A stretch of DNA of 64,000 bases, from positions 62,001 through 126,000 of the forward strand of contig NZ_JAJHPU010000008.1 in the NCBI RefSeq assembly GCF_020831405.1. The letters run 5' to 3'. Positions 43,539 through 53,199 of the stretch are shown piece after piece. Source of the DNA: Pseudomonas oryzagri (GTDB lineage Bacteria; Pseudomonadota; Gammaproteobacteria; Pseudomonadales; Pseudomonadaceae). The first letter of the stretch is position 1; each line of letters begins with the position of its first letter. Made by a program: the position numbers and the translations under genes. Under the pieces are notes generated by a model. It saw only the letters and a program-made list of their open reading frames with translations, was not told the origin of the DNA and did not search any database.

Positions 43539-44318
43539 TCACTGGCGCATGCCCACGCCGCGCTTGAGCAAGCGCAGGCTGACCGCGTAGAGAATCGCCG
43601 CCGCCAGCAGCATCAGGGTGACGGCCGTGCCGATGTGGATGTCGGAAACACCGAGGATGCCGTAGCGGAAAGCGTTGACCATATGCAGGATGGGATTGGC
43701 CAGCGATACCGTCTGCCAGAACTCGGGCAGCATGCTGATCGAGTAGAACACCCCGCCCAGGTAGGTCAGCGGGGTCAGCACGAAGGTCGGGATGATAGAG
43801 ATGTCGTCGAAGTTGCGCGCGTAGACCGCATTGATGAACCCGCACAGCGAGAAGATGGTCGCCGCCAGCAGGATCACCGCGAAGGTGACCAGCGCGTGGT
43901 GCACCTGCAGGTGGGTGAAGAACAGCGAGAGCGCGGTGACGATGGCCGCCACCGCCAGGCCGCGCAGCACGCCGCCGATCACGAAGCCGACCAGGATCAC
44001 GTGCGGCGAGGCCGGGGAGACCATCAACTCCTCGACGGACCGGTGGAACTTGGTGCCGAAAAAGCTCGACACCACGTTGCCGTAGGAGTTGGTGATCACC
44101 GACATCATGATCAGCCCTGGGACTATGTACTCCATATAGGAGAAGCCGCGCATGTCGCCGATCTGCCGGCCGATCAGGTTGCCGAAGATGACGAAGTACA
44201 GAACCATGGTGATCGCCGGCGGCAGCAGGGTCTGCGGCCAGATGCGCATGAAGCGGCGCACTTCCTTGTGGACGATGGTTTGCAGCGCCACCCAGTTGGC
44301 TTGCAGTTCGACAGACAT
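43539..44318 (-). CDS. ABC-2 type transporter permease (YadH-like)
   Basis: The 259-residue protein has six membrane segments and the ABC2 motif around LTPLTYLGGVFYSISMLPEFWQTVSLANPILHMVNAFRYGILG. It matches the YadH group of exporters. Its ATG follows directly after the TGA of the ATP-binding gene, so the two are coupled. The transported compound is unknown. In P. aeruginosa a similar pair lies in the same place. Confidence 0.9.
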   Translation of the reverse strand: MSVELQANWVALQTIVHKEVRRFMRIWPQTLLPPAITMVLYFVIFGNLIGRQIGDMRGFSYMEYIVPGLIMMSVITNSYGNVVSSFFGTKFHRSVEELMVSPASPHVILVGFVIGGVLRGLAVAAIVTALSLFFTHLQVHHALVTFAVILLAATIFSLCGFINAVYARNFDDISIIPTFVLTPLTYLGGVFYSISMLPEFWQTVSLANPILHMVNAFRYGILGVSDIHIGTAVTLMLLAAAILYAVSLRLLKRGVGMRQ

Positions 44319-45248
44319 TCACTGGCCTCCGGCGAGATTCTTGGCCACCAGGGAGACGAACAGCTCCTCCAGGCGGTTGGTCTTGTTGCGCAGGCTGAGC
44401 ACCTCGATGCCCTTGGCGGCGAGCTGGGCGAACAGCGCGTTGATACCCTGGCTCTTCTCCACCTGCACCTCCAGGGTCAGGGGATCGACCAGGGCCACCG
44501 GGTAGCCCTCGAGCACCGGCACCCCCTGTTGCGGGCTGCGCAGGTCGAGGAGGAAGGTCTCCACGTGCAGCTTCATCAGCAACTCGCGCATGCTGGTGTG
44601 CTCGACGATGCGGCCGTGGTCGATGATGCCGATGTTGCGGCACAGCTGCTCGGCCTCCTCCAGATAGTGCGTGGTGAGGATGATGGTGATGCCCTGCTCG
44701 TTCAGCTCGGTCAGGAAGCCCCACATCGAGCGGCGCAGCTCGATGTCCACGCCGGCGGTGGGCTCGTCGAGGATCAGCAGCCGCGGCTGGTGGACCAGCG
44801 CGCGGGCGATCATCAGCCGCCGCTTCATGCCGCCGGAGAGCATCCGCGAGGGTACGTTGCGCTTCTCCCACAGGCCCAGCTCGCTCAGGTACCGTTCCGC
44901 ACGCTCGCCGGCGACGCGCGCCGGGATGCCGTAGTAGCCGGCCTGGGCGACGACGATGTCGAAGGGCTTCTCGAACTGGTTGAAGTTGAACTCCTGGGGC
45001 ACCACGCCCAGACAGCGCTTGAGTGCCGAGGGTTCGCGGTCGAGGTCGCGGCCGAATACCTCAACCGTGCCGCTGGTCTTGTTCACCAGGGTGGAGAGAA
45101 TGCCGATGGTGGTGGATTTGCCCGCCCCGTTGGGGCCGAGCAGGGCGAAGAAGTCGCCCTCGGCGACCTCCAGATCGATGCCCTTGAGGGCCTGGAAGCC
45201 GTTGCCATAGGTCTTGGTCAACTGGCGAATGGTCAATGCAGGGGTCAT
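44319..45248 (-). CDS. ABC transporter ATP-binding protein (YadG-like)
   Basis: The start MTPALTIRQLTKTYGN gives 309 residues. Walker A is GPNGAGKST near residue 43, the signature is LSGGMKRRLMIARALVHQP and Walker B is LLILDEPTAGVD, followed by the H-loop in LTTHYLEEAEQL. The C-terminal 80 residues are the extension seen in drug and lipid exporters of the ABC-2 group. It powers the permease gene that follows with no gap. Confidence 0.92.
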   Translation of the reverse strand: MTPALTIRQLTKTYGNGFQALKGIDLEVAEGDFFALLGPNGAGKSTTIGILSTLVNKTSGTVEVFGRDLDREPSALKRCLGVVPQEFNFNQFEKPFDIVVAQAGYYGIPARVAGERAERYLSELGLWEKRNVPSRMLSGGMKRRLMIARALVHQPRLLILDEPTAGVDIELRRSMWGFLTELNEQGITIILTTHYLEEAEQLCRNIGIIDHGRIVEHTSMRELLMKLHVETFLLDLRSPQQGVPVLEGYPVALVDPLTLEVQVEKSQGINALFAQLAAKGIEVLSLRNKTNRLEELFVSLVAKNLAGGQ

Positions 45249-45414
45249 GAAGGCAGCCGCGCGTAAAAACGAGAGCACTAGATAGAGGCTACCCGCGACA
45301 AATGCAACCTTGCCGAGGGCCGGAAAAGGCCATTGTCGTGTCCCGCCATGCCAGCGACGGCAGGCGAACCCCGGCTGCTATACTCGCCGACCGTTTCACT
45401 CAGGACCCCCTGCC

Positions 45415-45822
45415 ATGGCCAACTACCTCGACCATCACCTCGCCCTGCTCGCCCACCTGCGCACCATTCTGGCCGCCCTGGGCGAGGCCGAGCAGGTGCC
45501 GGAGGAAAACCACGCGCTGTTTCTCGAGCGCTTCGACGAACTGCTGGCCGATCTGCCGCGGCAGACCGAAGACGCCATCGGCCAGGGCCAGGAGCTGATC
45601 GTCCAGGTGTTCCACCGCTACCCGCAGATCGCCCACCTGGTGCCGCGCGACCTGCTGTGGTTCTTCGCCGGCGACTGCCTGCACTACATGCCGGACGAGG
45701 AGATCGATCTGTACCAGCAGCTCGACGAGCGCCGTTTCGCCGCCGAGGAGAATGACGAGCCATTCGACTGGGAGCGCGAGAAGCAGCTGCTCGCCCTGCC
45801 GGACGACAGCCCCCGCCACTGA
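45415..45822 (+). CDS. PA2817 family protein
   Basis: The start MANYLDHHLALLAHLRTIL gives 135 residues; the frame before it is not coding. It is an acidic, helical protein with LVPRDLLWFFAGDCLHYMPDEEIDLYQQLDERR in its second half, which matches a conserved Pseudomonas family without known function. The position between the YadGH-like exporter and the tRNA cluster agrees with P. aeruginosa. Confidence 0.75.
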   Translation: MANYLDHHLALLAHLRTILAALGEAEQVPEENHALFLERFDELLADLPRQTEDAIGQGQELIVQVFHRYPQIAHLVPRDLLWFFAGDCLHYMPDEEIDLYQQLDERRFAAEENDEPFDWEREKQLLALPDDSPRH

Positions 45823-45876
45823 GCCCGAGCCCGCCTCTCCCGCGCGGAGAGGCACCGGCCAGCAAAACGCGCGCAT

Positions 45877-45911
45877 AAAAAAAAGACGCCACCCGAAGGT
45901 GGCGTCTTTTT
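45877..45911. terminator. intrinsic terminator of the tRNA operon and PA2817-like gene
   Basis: GACGCCACC / GGTGGCGTC is a 9-bp stem with a CGAA tetraloop, eight A residues before and five T residues after. It lies between convergent transcripts: the PA2817-like gene (plus) and the tRNA cluster (minus). Confidence 0.92.
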
Positions 45912-45916
45912 CGATT

Positions 45917-45992
<76 letters not shown>

Positions 45993-46080
45993 GTTGCCTT
46001 TCGGCTGCCAGGCTCTTCGCCTGGCGCCCGGATCATCTCCGGACGTTACGCTCCGCTTTCGCGTTGCGCCTGTTGCAAAC

Positions 46081-46156
<76 letters not shown>

Positions 46157-46244
46157 ATTGCCTTTCGGCTGCCAGGCTCTTCGCCTGGCGCCCGGATCAC
46201 CTCCGGACGTTACGCCCCGCCTTCGCGTTGCGCCTGTTGCAAAC

Positions 46245-46320
<76 letters not shown>

Positions 46321-46324
46321 ATAG

Positions 46325-46400
46325 TGGCGTCCCCTAGGGGACTCGAACCCCTGTTACCGCCGTGAAAGGGCGGTGTCCTAGGCCACTAGACGAAGGGGAC
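46325..46400 (-). tRNA. tRNA-Glu (TTC)
   Basis: The 76-nt gene has acceptor GTCCCCT / AGGGGAC, anticodon loop CCTTTCACG with TTC and an encoded CCA end. It is first in the operon. A TTATAA sequence at 46413-46418, about 13 bp upstream, is a likely -10 element; TTGGAA lies 19 bp further up. Confidence 0.97.
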
Positions 46401-46677
46401 GCGGCCTGGAACTTATAACAGCTTTGACTGCCACATTTTCCAACTTCCTCGCTATGCTAGCGTCTTGCTTTCGCTTTGACTCATGCTTCGCTTCGGAAGT
46501 GCGCGCATTCTAGGAAGCGACCACCAAGGCGTCAACCCCTCCTTTGAATTTTTTTTCAAATCAATGGCTTGCGCTGAATTGGCGACTCACTCGAATGAAC
46601 CCGCACCGCCCCTGACGAACAGCTTTGACGTGCTATAAACGAACCCCCTCCTCAACCCGCATCAAGGATCTGCCCTC

Positions 46678-47337
46678 ATGAGCATGACCCTCTATGGCGC
46701 CCCGCTCTCCCCGTTCGTCCGCAAGGTCCGCCTGCTCCTGGCGGAAAAGGGCCTCGACTACCAACTGGAAATCATCGCCCCACTGCAACAACCGGACTGG
46801 TTCTACGACATCAGCCCGCTGGGCCGCATCCCCGGCTTCAAGCACGACGACCTGGCGCTGGCCGACTCCAGCGTGATCGGCCAGTACCTCGAGGAGCGCT
46901 TCCCCGAGACGCCGGCGCTGTATGGCGATACCCCGGAGACAAAGGCGCGCATCCGCTGGCTGGAGAAGTATGCCGACTACGAGCTGGCCCCGCTGGCCAC
47001 CTTCGCGGTGTTCTTCAACCGCGCCCTGAAGCCGATGCGTGGCCAGCCCTGCGACGAGACCGCGGTGCAGGCCGCCCTCGACAAGCTGCCGAAGCATTTC
47101 GACTATCTGGAGAAGGTACTGGACGGCGCCGACTACTTCGTCGGCAATCGCCTGAGCGCCGCTGACCTGGCGTTCGCCTGCCAGCTGATCAACATGCAGC
47201 ACGGCGGCGAGGCGCTCGACGCCGGCCGCTGGCCCGGTCTGGCCGACCTGCTGTCGCGCCTGTGCCAGCGCGACAGCGTGCGGGCGATCCTGCCGGGCGA
47301 ATGCAGCGCCCTGGAGAAGCTGCTCGCGCGCGCTTAG
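46678..47337 (+). CDS. glutathione S-transferase family protein
   Basis: The 219-residue protein has the thioredoxin-like domain at 1-80 (MTLYGAPLSPFVRKVRLLLAEKGLDYQ, with Ser10 in the catalytic Ser/Tyr area, and the LADSSVIGQYLEE glutathione site) and the all-helical C-terminal domain from about 90. GNRLSAADLAFACQL near residue 160 is the N-capping box. It conjugates glutathione to electrophiles or isomerises substrates. AAGGAT lies upstream of the start. The 277 bp before it hold the tRNA promoter and no gene. Confidence 0.9.
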   Translation: MSMTLYGAPLSPFVRKVRLLLAEKGLDYQLEIIAPLQQPDWFYDISPLGRIPGFKHDDLALADSSVIGQYLEERFPETPALYGDTPETKARIRWLEKYADYELAPLATFAVFFNRALKPMRGQPCDETAVQAALDKLPKHFDYLEKVLDGADYFVGNRLSAADLAFACQLINMQHGGEALDAGRWPGLADLLSRLCQRDSVRAILPGECSALEKLLARA

Positions 47338-47354
47338 ACCACCGCCTGAGTCGG

Positions 47355-47387
47355 CGTCCGGGGCCGCCGAGCGGGCGGTCCCGGACG
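47355..47387. terminator. hairpin between GST gene and DUF815 ATPase gene
   Basis: CGTCCGGGGCCGCC and GGCGGTCCCGGACG pair over 14 positions with one mismatch around a 5-nt loop. No T-run follows on either strand, but it lies between convergent genes. Confidence 0.55.
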
Positions 47388-47400
47388 TTCAGGGCGAAAC

Positions 47401-48285
47401 TCAGCCCGCCAGCAAACGCAGCCCCACCCAGTGCCGGGCGAATTGCTGGGCACAGCGCCCGTTGCGGTTACCGCGCCCGGTGGCCCAGCGGATCGCCAGC
47501 TTTTCCAGCTCCTCGTCCCAGTGCCAGGCCAGGTCGGCGCGCGCTGCCAGCACGCCGATCCAGTGCTGCACCACCTGCAGATACTCCGGCTGGGTGAAGG
47601 GATAGAAGGACAGCCACAGGCCGAAACGATCGGACAGGGCGACCTTGTCTTCCACCGCCTCCGAGGGATGCACCTCGCCATCCACCAGGGTCGCGTCCAG
47701 GTTGTCGCTCAGCCGCTCGGGCACCAGATGGCGGCGATTGGAGGTGGCGTACAGCAGCACGTTGTCCGGCGCCTGCTCAAGGGAGCCGTCCAGCACGCTC
47801 TTCAATACCCGATAGTCGCCCTCGCCGGATTCGAAGGACAGGTCGTCGCAGAACAGCACGAAGCGCTGCGGCAGGCCGGCCAGCAGCTCGACAACCCGCG
47901 GCAGGTCGGCCAGATCGTCACGCTCGATCTCGATCAGGCGCAGGCCTTCCTCGGCGTACTCCGCCAGCAGGGCGCGCACCAGCGACGACTTGCCGGTACC
48001 CCGCGCGCCCCAGAGCAGCGCATGGTTGGCCGGCAGGCCGGCGACGAACTGCCGGGTGTTGCCTCCGAGCACCTCGCGCTGGCGATCCACGCCGAGCAGG
48101 TCGTGCAGGTGCAGGTCGAGACGCACCTCGAGCGGGCGCAGCCCGCCGTGCCGGCCCTCGCGCTGCCAGCGGGCCGCCAGGCAAACATTCCAATCGATGG
48201 GCGGCAGCGGCTGCGGCAGCAACGGTTGCACACGCTCGAGCACCTGCTCGACGCGCTCCAGAAACTCATTCAGACGATTTTCCAC
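47401..48285 (-). CDS. DUF815 family AAA ATPase
   Basis: The start is a GTG (VENRLNEFLERVEQVL) with GGGAG 6 nt before it, giving 294 residues; the same frame stays open far upstream through sagS but is not coding there. Walker A is WGARGTGKSSL near residue 95, Walker B is RFVLFCDDLSFE and sensor 1 is LLYATSNRRHL. A C-terminal lid has QFARHWVGLRLL. Members are cytoplasmic ATPases of unknown role, conserved in proteobacteria. It is divergent from sagS. Confidence 0.85.
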   Translation of the reverse strand: MENRLNEFLERVEQVLERVQPLLPQPLPPIDWNVCLAARWQREGRHGGLRPLEVRLDLHLHDLLGVDRQREVLGGNTRQFVAGLPANHALLWGARGTGKSSLVRALLAEYAEEGLRLIEIERDDLADLPRVVELLAGLPQRFVLFCDDLSFESGEGDYRVLKSVLDGSLEQAPDNVLLYATSNRRHLVPERLSDNLDATLVDGEVHPSEAVEDKVALSDRFGLWLSFYPFTQPEYLQVVQHWIGVLAARADLAWHWDEELEKLAIRWATGRGNRNGRCAQQFARHWVGLRLLAG

Positions 48286-48393
48286 GCAAGACTCCCTGCA
48301 ATGAACTGAGACATCCGCAGCGCCGGCGCCGGCGGCGGATCGGCTATCCTTGACGACCGCCCGCAGATCGGGACGCCGCACTTCAATCCCCGT

Positions 48394-50718
48394 ATGGACA
48401 TACCTCTCAAGCAACGACTTTCCTTCCGGCAGGCCAGCCTGACGGTCATGGTGGCCTTCGCCCTGGGTGCGTTGTTCAGCCTGATTCAGGTGGCGCTCGA
48501 TTATGCCAGCGAGGACGCGCTCATCAACCAGGAGGCCGACGCTCTGCTGGAGATCAGCCAGGCCCCGGCCCTGCGCGCGCTGCGCGACGGCGACTCCGCA
48601 CTGGCCAGCGAACTGATGCAGGGCCTGCTGCAGTCGCCTGCCGTGATGGGCGCCGAACTGCTCGGCGCCGAGGGTACTCCGCTGGCCAGCCTGTCCCGTC
48701 CAGCCAATGCCGGCGGCTGGGGTGCACGCCTGAGCAGCCTGCTGTTCGGCGCGGGACGGAGCATCGAGCGACCGCTGCCGCCCGGCTCGCCCGGCTCGCC
48801 CCTGCTCGGCCGGCAGCGCCTCGAGATCGACACCTACGTCTACGGCAGCCGCTTCCTGCATCGCGCCGCCGTCACCCTGGCGGTCAACTTCGTCAGCTGC
48901 CTGCTGCTCAGCCTGATCCTGCTGGGCCTGCTCTACCTGCTGCTGACCCGCCCGCTCACCGCCCTGATCGGTGCCCTGCGCCAGCGCGATCCGCTGCGGA
49001 GCGAGCAGCCGCCGCTGCCCTGCCCCAGCGGTCATCAACGCGACGAGATCGGCCTGCTGGTAGCCGCCTGCAACCGTCAATTGGCCCTGCTCGATAGAGA
49101 AATCGCCCAGCGCCGGGCCGCCGAGGAACGCCTGACCTACTCGCTGGCCGAACTGGAGGAGCGCGTGCGCCTGCGCACCACCGAACTGGAGAGCACCAAC
49201 CGCGAACTCCTCGATGCCAATCGCGAACTGCAGCAGGCCCAGCGGACCACCCTGGCGATGGCCCAGGCCCGCAGCCAGTTCCTCGCCAGCATGAGTCACG
49301 AGATCCGCACTCCGCTCAACGGCCTGCTCGGCATGCTCGCCCTGGCGCTGGACAATCCGCTGCCGCAGCAGGTGCGCCAGCAGCTGACCATCGCCCACGA
49401 CTCGGGACGGACCCTGGTCGAGCTGCTCAACGGCGTCCTCGACCTGTCCAAGTTCGAGGCCGGCCAGCTCGAGCTGGAGCATACCCCCTTCGACCTCGCC
49501 AGCCTGGTCGAGGACACCGCCAGCCTGCTGTCGCAGAACGCCGCGCCCGGCGTCGAGCTGAGCTGCCTGATCGCCCCCGACCTGCCCGGCGAGGTGATCG
49601 GCGACCCCCTGCGGGTGCGCCAGATCGTCAGCAACCTGCTGTCCAATGCGCTCAAGTTCACCCGTCATGGCCGCGTCGACGTGCGCCTGATCGCCAACCC
49701 CGACGGCATCCTGCTGGAAGTGCGCGACACCGGCATCGGCATCGCCCGCGAAGCGCTGTCGCGGATCTTCCAGCCCTTCGCCCAAGCAGAAGCCGGGATC
49801 AGCCGCCAGTACGGCGGCACCGGCTTGGGCCTGACCCTGACCCGCCGCCTCTGCGAAGCCATGCACGGCACGCTCGAGGTGGAATCCCAGCCGGGCCTGG
49901 GCAGCCGTTTCAGCGTGCGTCTGCCACTGGCGACCCATGCCGCGGCCACCGCGCTACCGCCGCTGCAGGGCACGGTGGTGGCCCTGTGCTCGCGGCGCAG
50001 CGGCCTCAGCGAGCTGCTGGAAACCTGGCTACCGGCCTGGGGACTGGACTATCGCCGCCAGGATCCGGACGCCAGCCTGGCCGGCCTGAGCACCGACATC
50101 CTGATCTCCGACTGCCCGGACTGCCTGAGCCTGCTACGCGCGTCATACAGCGCGCCCATCCTGCTGGTCAGCGCCTACGGCGAGCTGCTGCCGGAAGACC
50201 AAGCGCTCAGGTTGCAACCGCTCGAACAGATGGCCCGGCCGCTGGCGCGCGCCGCCCTCTACCAGGCCCTGCAGCGCCATCTGAAACCGGCGACAATCCC
50301 CCAAGTCGAGCAGTCGCTGGCACCGGCGCCGAGCGAGCCGCGCATCCTGCTGGTCGAGGACAACCCGGTGAACCAGCTGGTGGTGAAGGGACTGCTCGGC
50401 CGTCTGGGGCTGACTGTGACCATCGCCCGGCATGGCGAGGAGGCGCTGAAAATCCTCCAGCAGCGCGATTTCGACTTGGTGCTGATGGACTGCAACCTGC
50501 CGCTGATGGATGGCTACGAAGCGACCCGGCAGATCCGCCGCGAACAGCGCTGGGCCGGGCTGCCGGTGATCGCCCTGACCGCCAACGTGCTGCCCGAGGA
50601 GCGCGAACGCTGCCAGCGCGCCGGGATGAACGACTACCTGAGCAAGCCCCTGCGCCGCGGGGAGCTGGAAGCCATGCTCGAGCGCTGGCTGCCGCCGCGA
50701 GGCGCCCGTCCGGCCTGA
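48394..50718 (+). CDS. sagS: hybrid sensor histidine kinase (SagS-like)
   Basis: The 774-residue inner-membrane protein has membrane segments near 17-37 and 162-188 around a periplasmic sensing part, a HAMP-like linker, a coiled coil, the HisKA box with His302 (SMSHEIRTPLNG), the ATPase domain (about 405-525) with DTGIGI and GGTGLGL, and a C-terminal receiver with Asp699 (LVLMDCNLPLMDG). Its place between the DUF815 ATPase and msrB genes fits P. aeruginosa SagS, which controls the motile-sessile switch through HptB and BfiS. HptB is not in the window. The ribosome site is weak. Confidence 0.87.
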   Translation: MDIPLKQRLSFRQASLTVMVAFALGALFSLIQVALDYASEDALINQEADALLEISQAPALRALRDGDSALASELMQGLLQSPAVMGAELLGAEGTPLASLSRPANAGGWGARLSSLLFGAGRSIERPLPPGSPGSPLLGRQRLEIDTYVYGSRFLHRAAVTLAVNFVSCLLLSLILLGLLYLLLTRPLTALIGALRQRDPLRSEQPPLPCPSGHQRDEIGLLVAACNRQLALLDREIAQRRAAEERLTYSLAELEERVRLRTTELESTNRELLDANRELQQAQRTTLAMAQARSQFLASMSHEIRTPLNGLLGMLALALDNPLPQQVRQQLTIAHDSGRTLVELLNGVLDLSKFEAGQLELEHTPFDLASLVEDTASLLSQNAAPGVELSCLIAPDLPGEVIGDPLRVRQIVSNLLSNALKFTRHGRVDVRLIANPDGILLEVRDTGIGIAREALSRIFQPFAQAEAGISRQYGGTGLGLTLTRRLCEAMHGTLEVESQPGLGSRFSVRLPLATHAAATALPPLQGTVVALCSRRSGLSELLETWLPAWGLDYRRQDPDASLAGLSTDILISDCPDCLSLLRASYSAPILLVSAYGELLPEDQALRLQPLEQMARPLARAALYQALQRHLKPATIPQVEQSLAPAPSEPRILLVEDNPVNQLVVKGLLGRLGLTVTIARHGEEALKILQQRDFDLVLMDCNLPLMDGYEATRQIRREQRWAGLPVIALTANVLPEERERCQRAGMNDYLSKPLRRGELEAMLERWLPPRGARPA

Positions 50719-50770
50719 AGGAATGCCCGGCAGGGGCCGCGGCGCCGCAAGTGTTCACAAATCACTTTAA

Positions 50771-50808
50771 CTGCAAGCCATCAACTCATATGAATCAATG
50801 GCTTGCAG
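50771..50808. terminator. 11-bp-arm hairpin between sagS and msrB
   Basis: CTGCAAGCCAT and ATGGCTTGCAG are perfect inverted repeats around a 16-nt AT-rich loop that contains CATATG. The genes on both sides converge on it. No T-run is present. A protein-binding site is an alternative. Confidence 0.5.
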
Positions 50809-50815
50809 AACGTTC

Positions 50816-51223
50816 TCAAGACTCTGCCTGATCTCGGGGCTTCAGGCGCAAGGCCACCGAATTGATGCAATAACGCAGCCCGGTCGGCGCCGGACCGTCG
50901 GGGAATACATGGCCCAGGTGGGCGTCGCAGCGCGCGCAGAGCACTTCGATGCGATGCATGCCGTGACTGACATCCTCCACCCGGCGCAGGGCGTCGGCGG
51001 AGACCGGCTGGAAGTAGCTGGGCCAACCGCTGCCGGAGTCGTACTTGGCATCCGAGTCGAACAGCGGCGCATCGCAGCAGGCGCAGTGGTAGGTACCGGG
51101 GGTGACGCAGTGGTAGTACTCGCCGGTGAAAGGCCGCTCGGTAGCCTTCAATCGACACACTTGGAACTGGCTTTCCGATAGCTCTTCGCGCCACTCCTCC
51201 AGCGGTTTCTCGACCTTGTCCAT
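50816..51223 (-). CDS. msrB: peptide-methionine (R)-S-oxide reductase MsrB
   Basis: The start [15 protein letters not shown] has GAGG upstream and gives 135 residues. Two zinc-binding CxxC pairs (CACC, CARC) and the catalytic Cys in [12 protein letters not shown] are present, as are [10 protein letters not shown] and GHVFPDGP. It reduces methionine-R-sulfoxide with thioredoxin. In P. aeruginosa ospR and a glutathione peroxidase gene stand between sagS and msrB; here they are absent. Confidence 0.95.
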   Translation of the reverse strand: MDKVEKPLEEWREELSESQFQVCRLKATERPFTGEYYHCVTPGTYHCACCDAPLFDSDAKYDSGSGWPSYFQPVSADALRRVEDVSHGMHRIEVLCARCDAHLGHVFPDGPAPTGLRYCINSVALRLKPRDQAES

Positions 51224-51397
51224 GTTATTCACCTCGCCCGGGAAAAAAGCCGGCCCCTTCCCTTTCGCAGGGCCCGGGGCAGTCGTATGATGCGTGGCTT
51301 TCAGTCTGTCACCCGCTCTCGAGCCTGCCAAGCCGCCCACCGGACGATTTGCGCCAGCGCCGGGACGGCGCTGGTTCGGTTAGATCGGGGTCCCCTC

Positions 51398-52609
51398 ATG
51401 CAGGTCAGCAAATCCAACAAGCTCGCCAACGTCTGCTACGACATCCGCGGGCCGGTACTCAAGCACGCCAAGCGCCTCGAAGAGGAAGGCCATCGCATCC
51501 TCAAGCTGAACATCGGCAACCCCGCGCCGTTCGGCTTCGAGGCGCCGGAGGAGATCCTCCAGGACGTGATCCGCAACCTGCCCATCTCCCAGGGCTACAG
51601 CGACTCCAAGGGCCTGTTCAGCGCCCGCAAGGCGGTGATGCAGTACTGCCAGCAGAAGAACATCGAAGGCGTCACCATCGAGGACATCTACCTCGGCAAC
51701 GGCGTCTCCGAGCTGATCGTCATGGCCCTGCAGGCGCTGCTCAACAACGGCGACGAGGTGCTGATCCCGGCACCGGACTACCCGCTGTGGACCGCCGCCA
51801 CCAGCCTGGCCGGCGGCAAGGCGGTGCACTACCTGTGCGACGAGCAGTCGAACTGGTATCCGGACATCGACGACATCAAGTCCAAGATCTCCAGCAACAC
51901 CAAGGCAATCCTGCTGATCAACCCGAACAACCCGACCGGCGCGGTGTATCCGAAGGAAGTGCTGGAGCAGATCGTCGAGGTCGCCCGCCAGCACAACCTG
52001 GTGATCTTCTCCGACGAGATCTACGACAAGATCCTCTACGACGGCGCCGAGCACATCTCCACCGCCTCGCTGGCCCCGGACGTGCTGTGCCTGACCTTCA
52101 ACGGCCTGTCCAAGTCCTATCGCGTGGCCGGCTTCCGCTCCGGCTGGGTGATCATCTCCGGACCCAAGCACAAGGCGCAGAGCTACATCGAGGGTCTCGA
52201 CATCCTCGCCAACATGCGCCTGTGCGCCAACGTACCGGCCCAGCACGCGATCCAGACCGCGCTGGGCGGCTACCAGAGCATCAACGACTTGGTCCTGCCG
52301 GGCGGCCGCCTGCTCGAGCAACGCAACCGCGCCTGGGAGCTGCTCAACGACATCCCCGGGGTCAGCTGCGTCAAACCGATGGGCGCACTCTACGCCTTCC
52401 CGAAGATCGACCCGAAGGTCTGCCCGATCCACAACGACGAGAAGTTCGTCCTCGACCTGCTGCTCTCCGAGAAGCTGCTGATCGTCCAGGGCACCGCCTT
52501 CAACTGGCCGTGGCCGGACCACTTCCGCGTGGTCACCTTGCCGCGCGTCGACGACCTCGAGCAGGCCATCGGCCGCATCGGCAACTTCCTCAAGGGCTAT
52601 CGCCAGTAA
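51398..52609 (+). CDS. alaA: alanine-synthesising aminotransferase (AlaA-like)
   Basis: The start MQVSKSNKLANVCYDIRG gives 403 residues. It is a fold-type I PLP enzyme with Lys239 in NGLSKSYRVAGFRSGW as the Schiff-base residue; NPNNPTGAVY and the carboxylate-binding Arg near the end (HFRVVTLP) are also present. AlaA transfers amino groups from glutamate to pyruvate. The length and motifs fit AlaA better than general aspartate aminotransferases. It is divergent from msrB. Confidence 0.9.
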   Translation: MQVSKSNKLANVCYDIRGPVLKHAKRLEEEGHRILKLNIGNPAPFGFEAPEEILQDVIRNLPISQGYSDSKGLFSARKAVMQYCQQKNIEGVTIEDIYLGNGVSELIVMALQALLNNGDEVLIPAPDYPLWTAATSLAGGKAVHYLCDEQSNWYPDIDDIKSKISSNTKAILLINPNNPTGAVYPKEVLEQIVEVARQHNLVIFSDEIYDKILYDGAEHISTASLAPDVLCLTFNGLSKSYRVAGFRSGWVIISGPKHKAQSYIEGLDILANMRLCANVPAQHAIQTALGGYQSINDLVLPGGRLLEQRNRAWELLNDIPGVSCVKPMGALYAFPKIDPKVCPIHNDEKFVLDLLLSEKLLIVQGTAFNWPWPDHFRVVTLPRVDDLEQAIGRIGNFLKGYRQ

Positions 52610-52658
52610 CACCTGCCGGCCAGCCGCCCCGACGCGGGCGGCTGGCGCGAGTCCCGCC

Positions 52659-53111
52659 ATGGATCTGCAGATCGAACACTTCTACCAGGACGCCAGCCGC
52701 GCCCTGCTATTGCTTTACCGCGTGTTTCCGCGCAAGACCCCGCTGTACATCGACGAACTGATCGGCTTCCAGGAGCTCGACCAGTACGGCCTGCCCAGCC
52801 CCCGCCACCAGAGCTGCCTGGGCACCCTGCTGTGGCTCGGCGACGAAGGCTACCTGCGCCACGACGGTCCGCTGCACTACGAGGCGATCGACCAGGCGGT
52901 GCTCACCGAGAAGGCCTTCCTGCGCCTGACCACCCGCATCGCCGACCCGATACTCGAGGCGGCCGGCCTACCCCCCGATCAGCTGCGCGTTCGCAGCACC
53001 CTGGCCCGGCAGTTGCAGCATGCCATCGACAGCAGCGACGACGAGCAGCTCGCGCGCCTCGCCCGTCTGCTGTTCGCCCCGACCCAGAGCGTCCGCAGCG
53101 ACACAGTTTGA
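52659..53111 (+). CDS. conserved hypothetical protein next to alaA
   Basis: I know this only as a protein conserved between alaA and htpX in Pseudomonas. It has 150 residues, begins MDLQIEHFYQDASRALLLLYRVFPRK and looks like a winged-helix fold: ELIGFQELDQYGLPSPRHQSCLGTLLWLGDEGYLRHDG is a plausible helix-wing segment. No membrane segment is present. It follows alaA by 49 bp and precedes htpX, whose promoter should lie in the 88 bp between them. Confidence 0.7.
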   Translation: MDLQIEHFYQDASRALLLLYRVFPRKTPLYIDELIGFQELDQYGLPSPRHQSCLGTLLWLGDEGYLRHDGPLHYEAIDQAVLTEKAFLRLTTRIADPILEAAGLPPDQLRVRSTLARQLQHAIDSSDDEQLARLARLLFAPTQSVRSDTV

Positions 53112-53199
53112 AATAGCGCCACAATTGAATTGCCCCCGGCGCTCCCTTATATAGCCGCTCAGACTCATCGCGACTTTGCCGCAAGGAGACGGTTTCATC

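Noticed and set aside
48286-49938. Extension of the DUF815 ATPase frame far upstream through sagS
   Set aside because: The GTG at 48285 with GGGAG upstream gives a normal family length; the upstream part is antisense to sagS.
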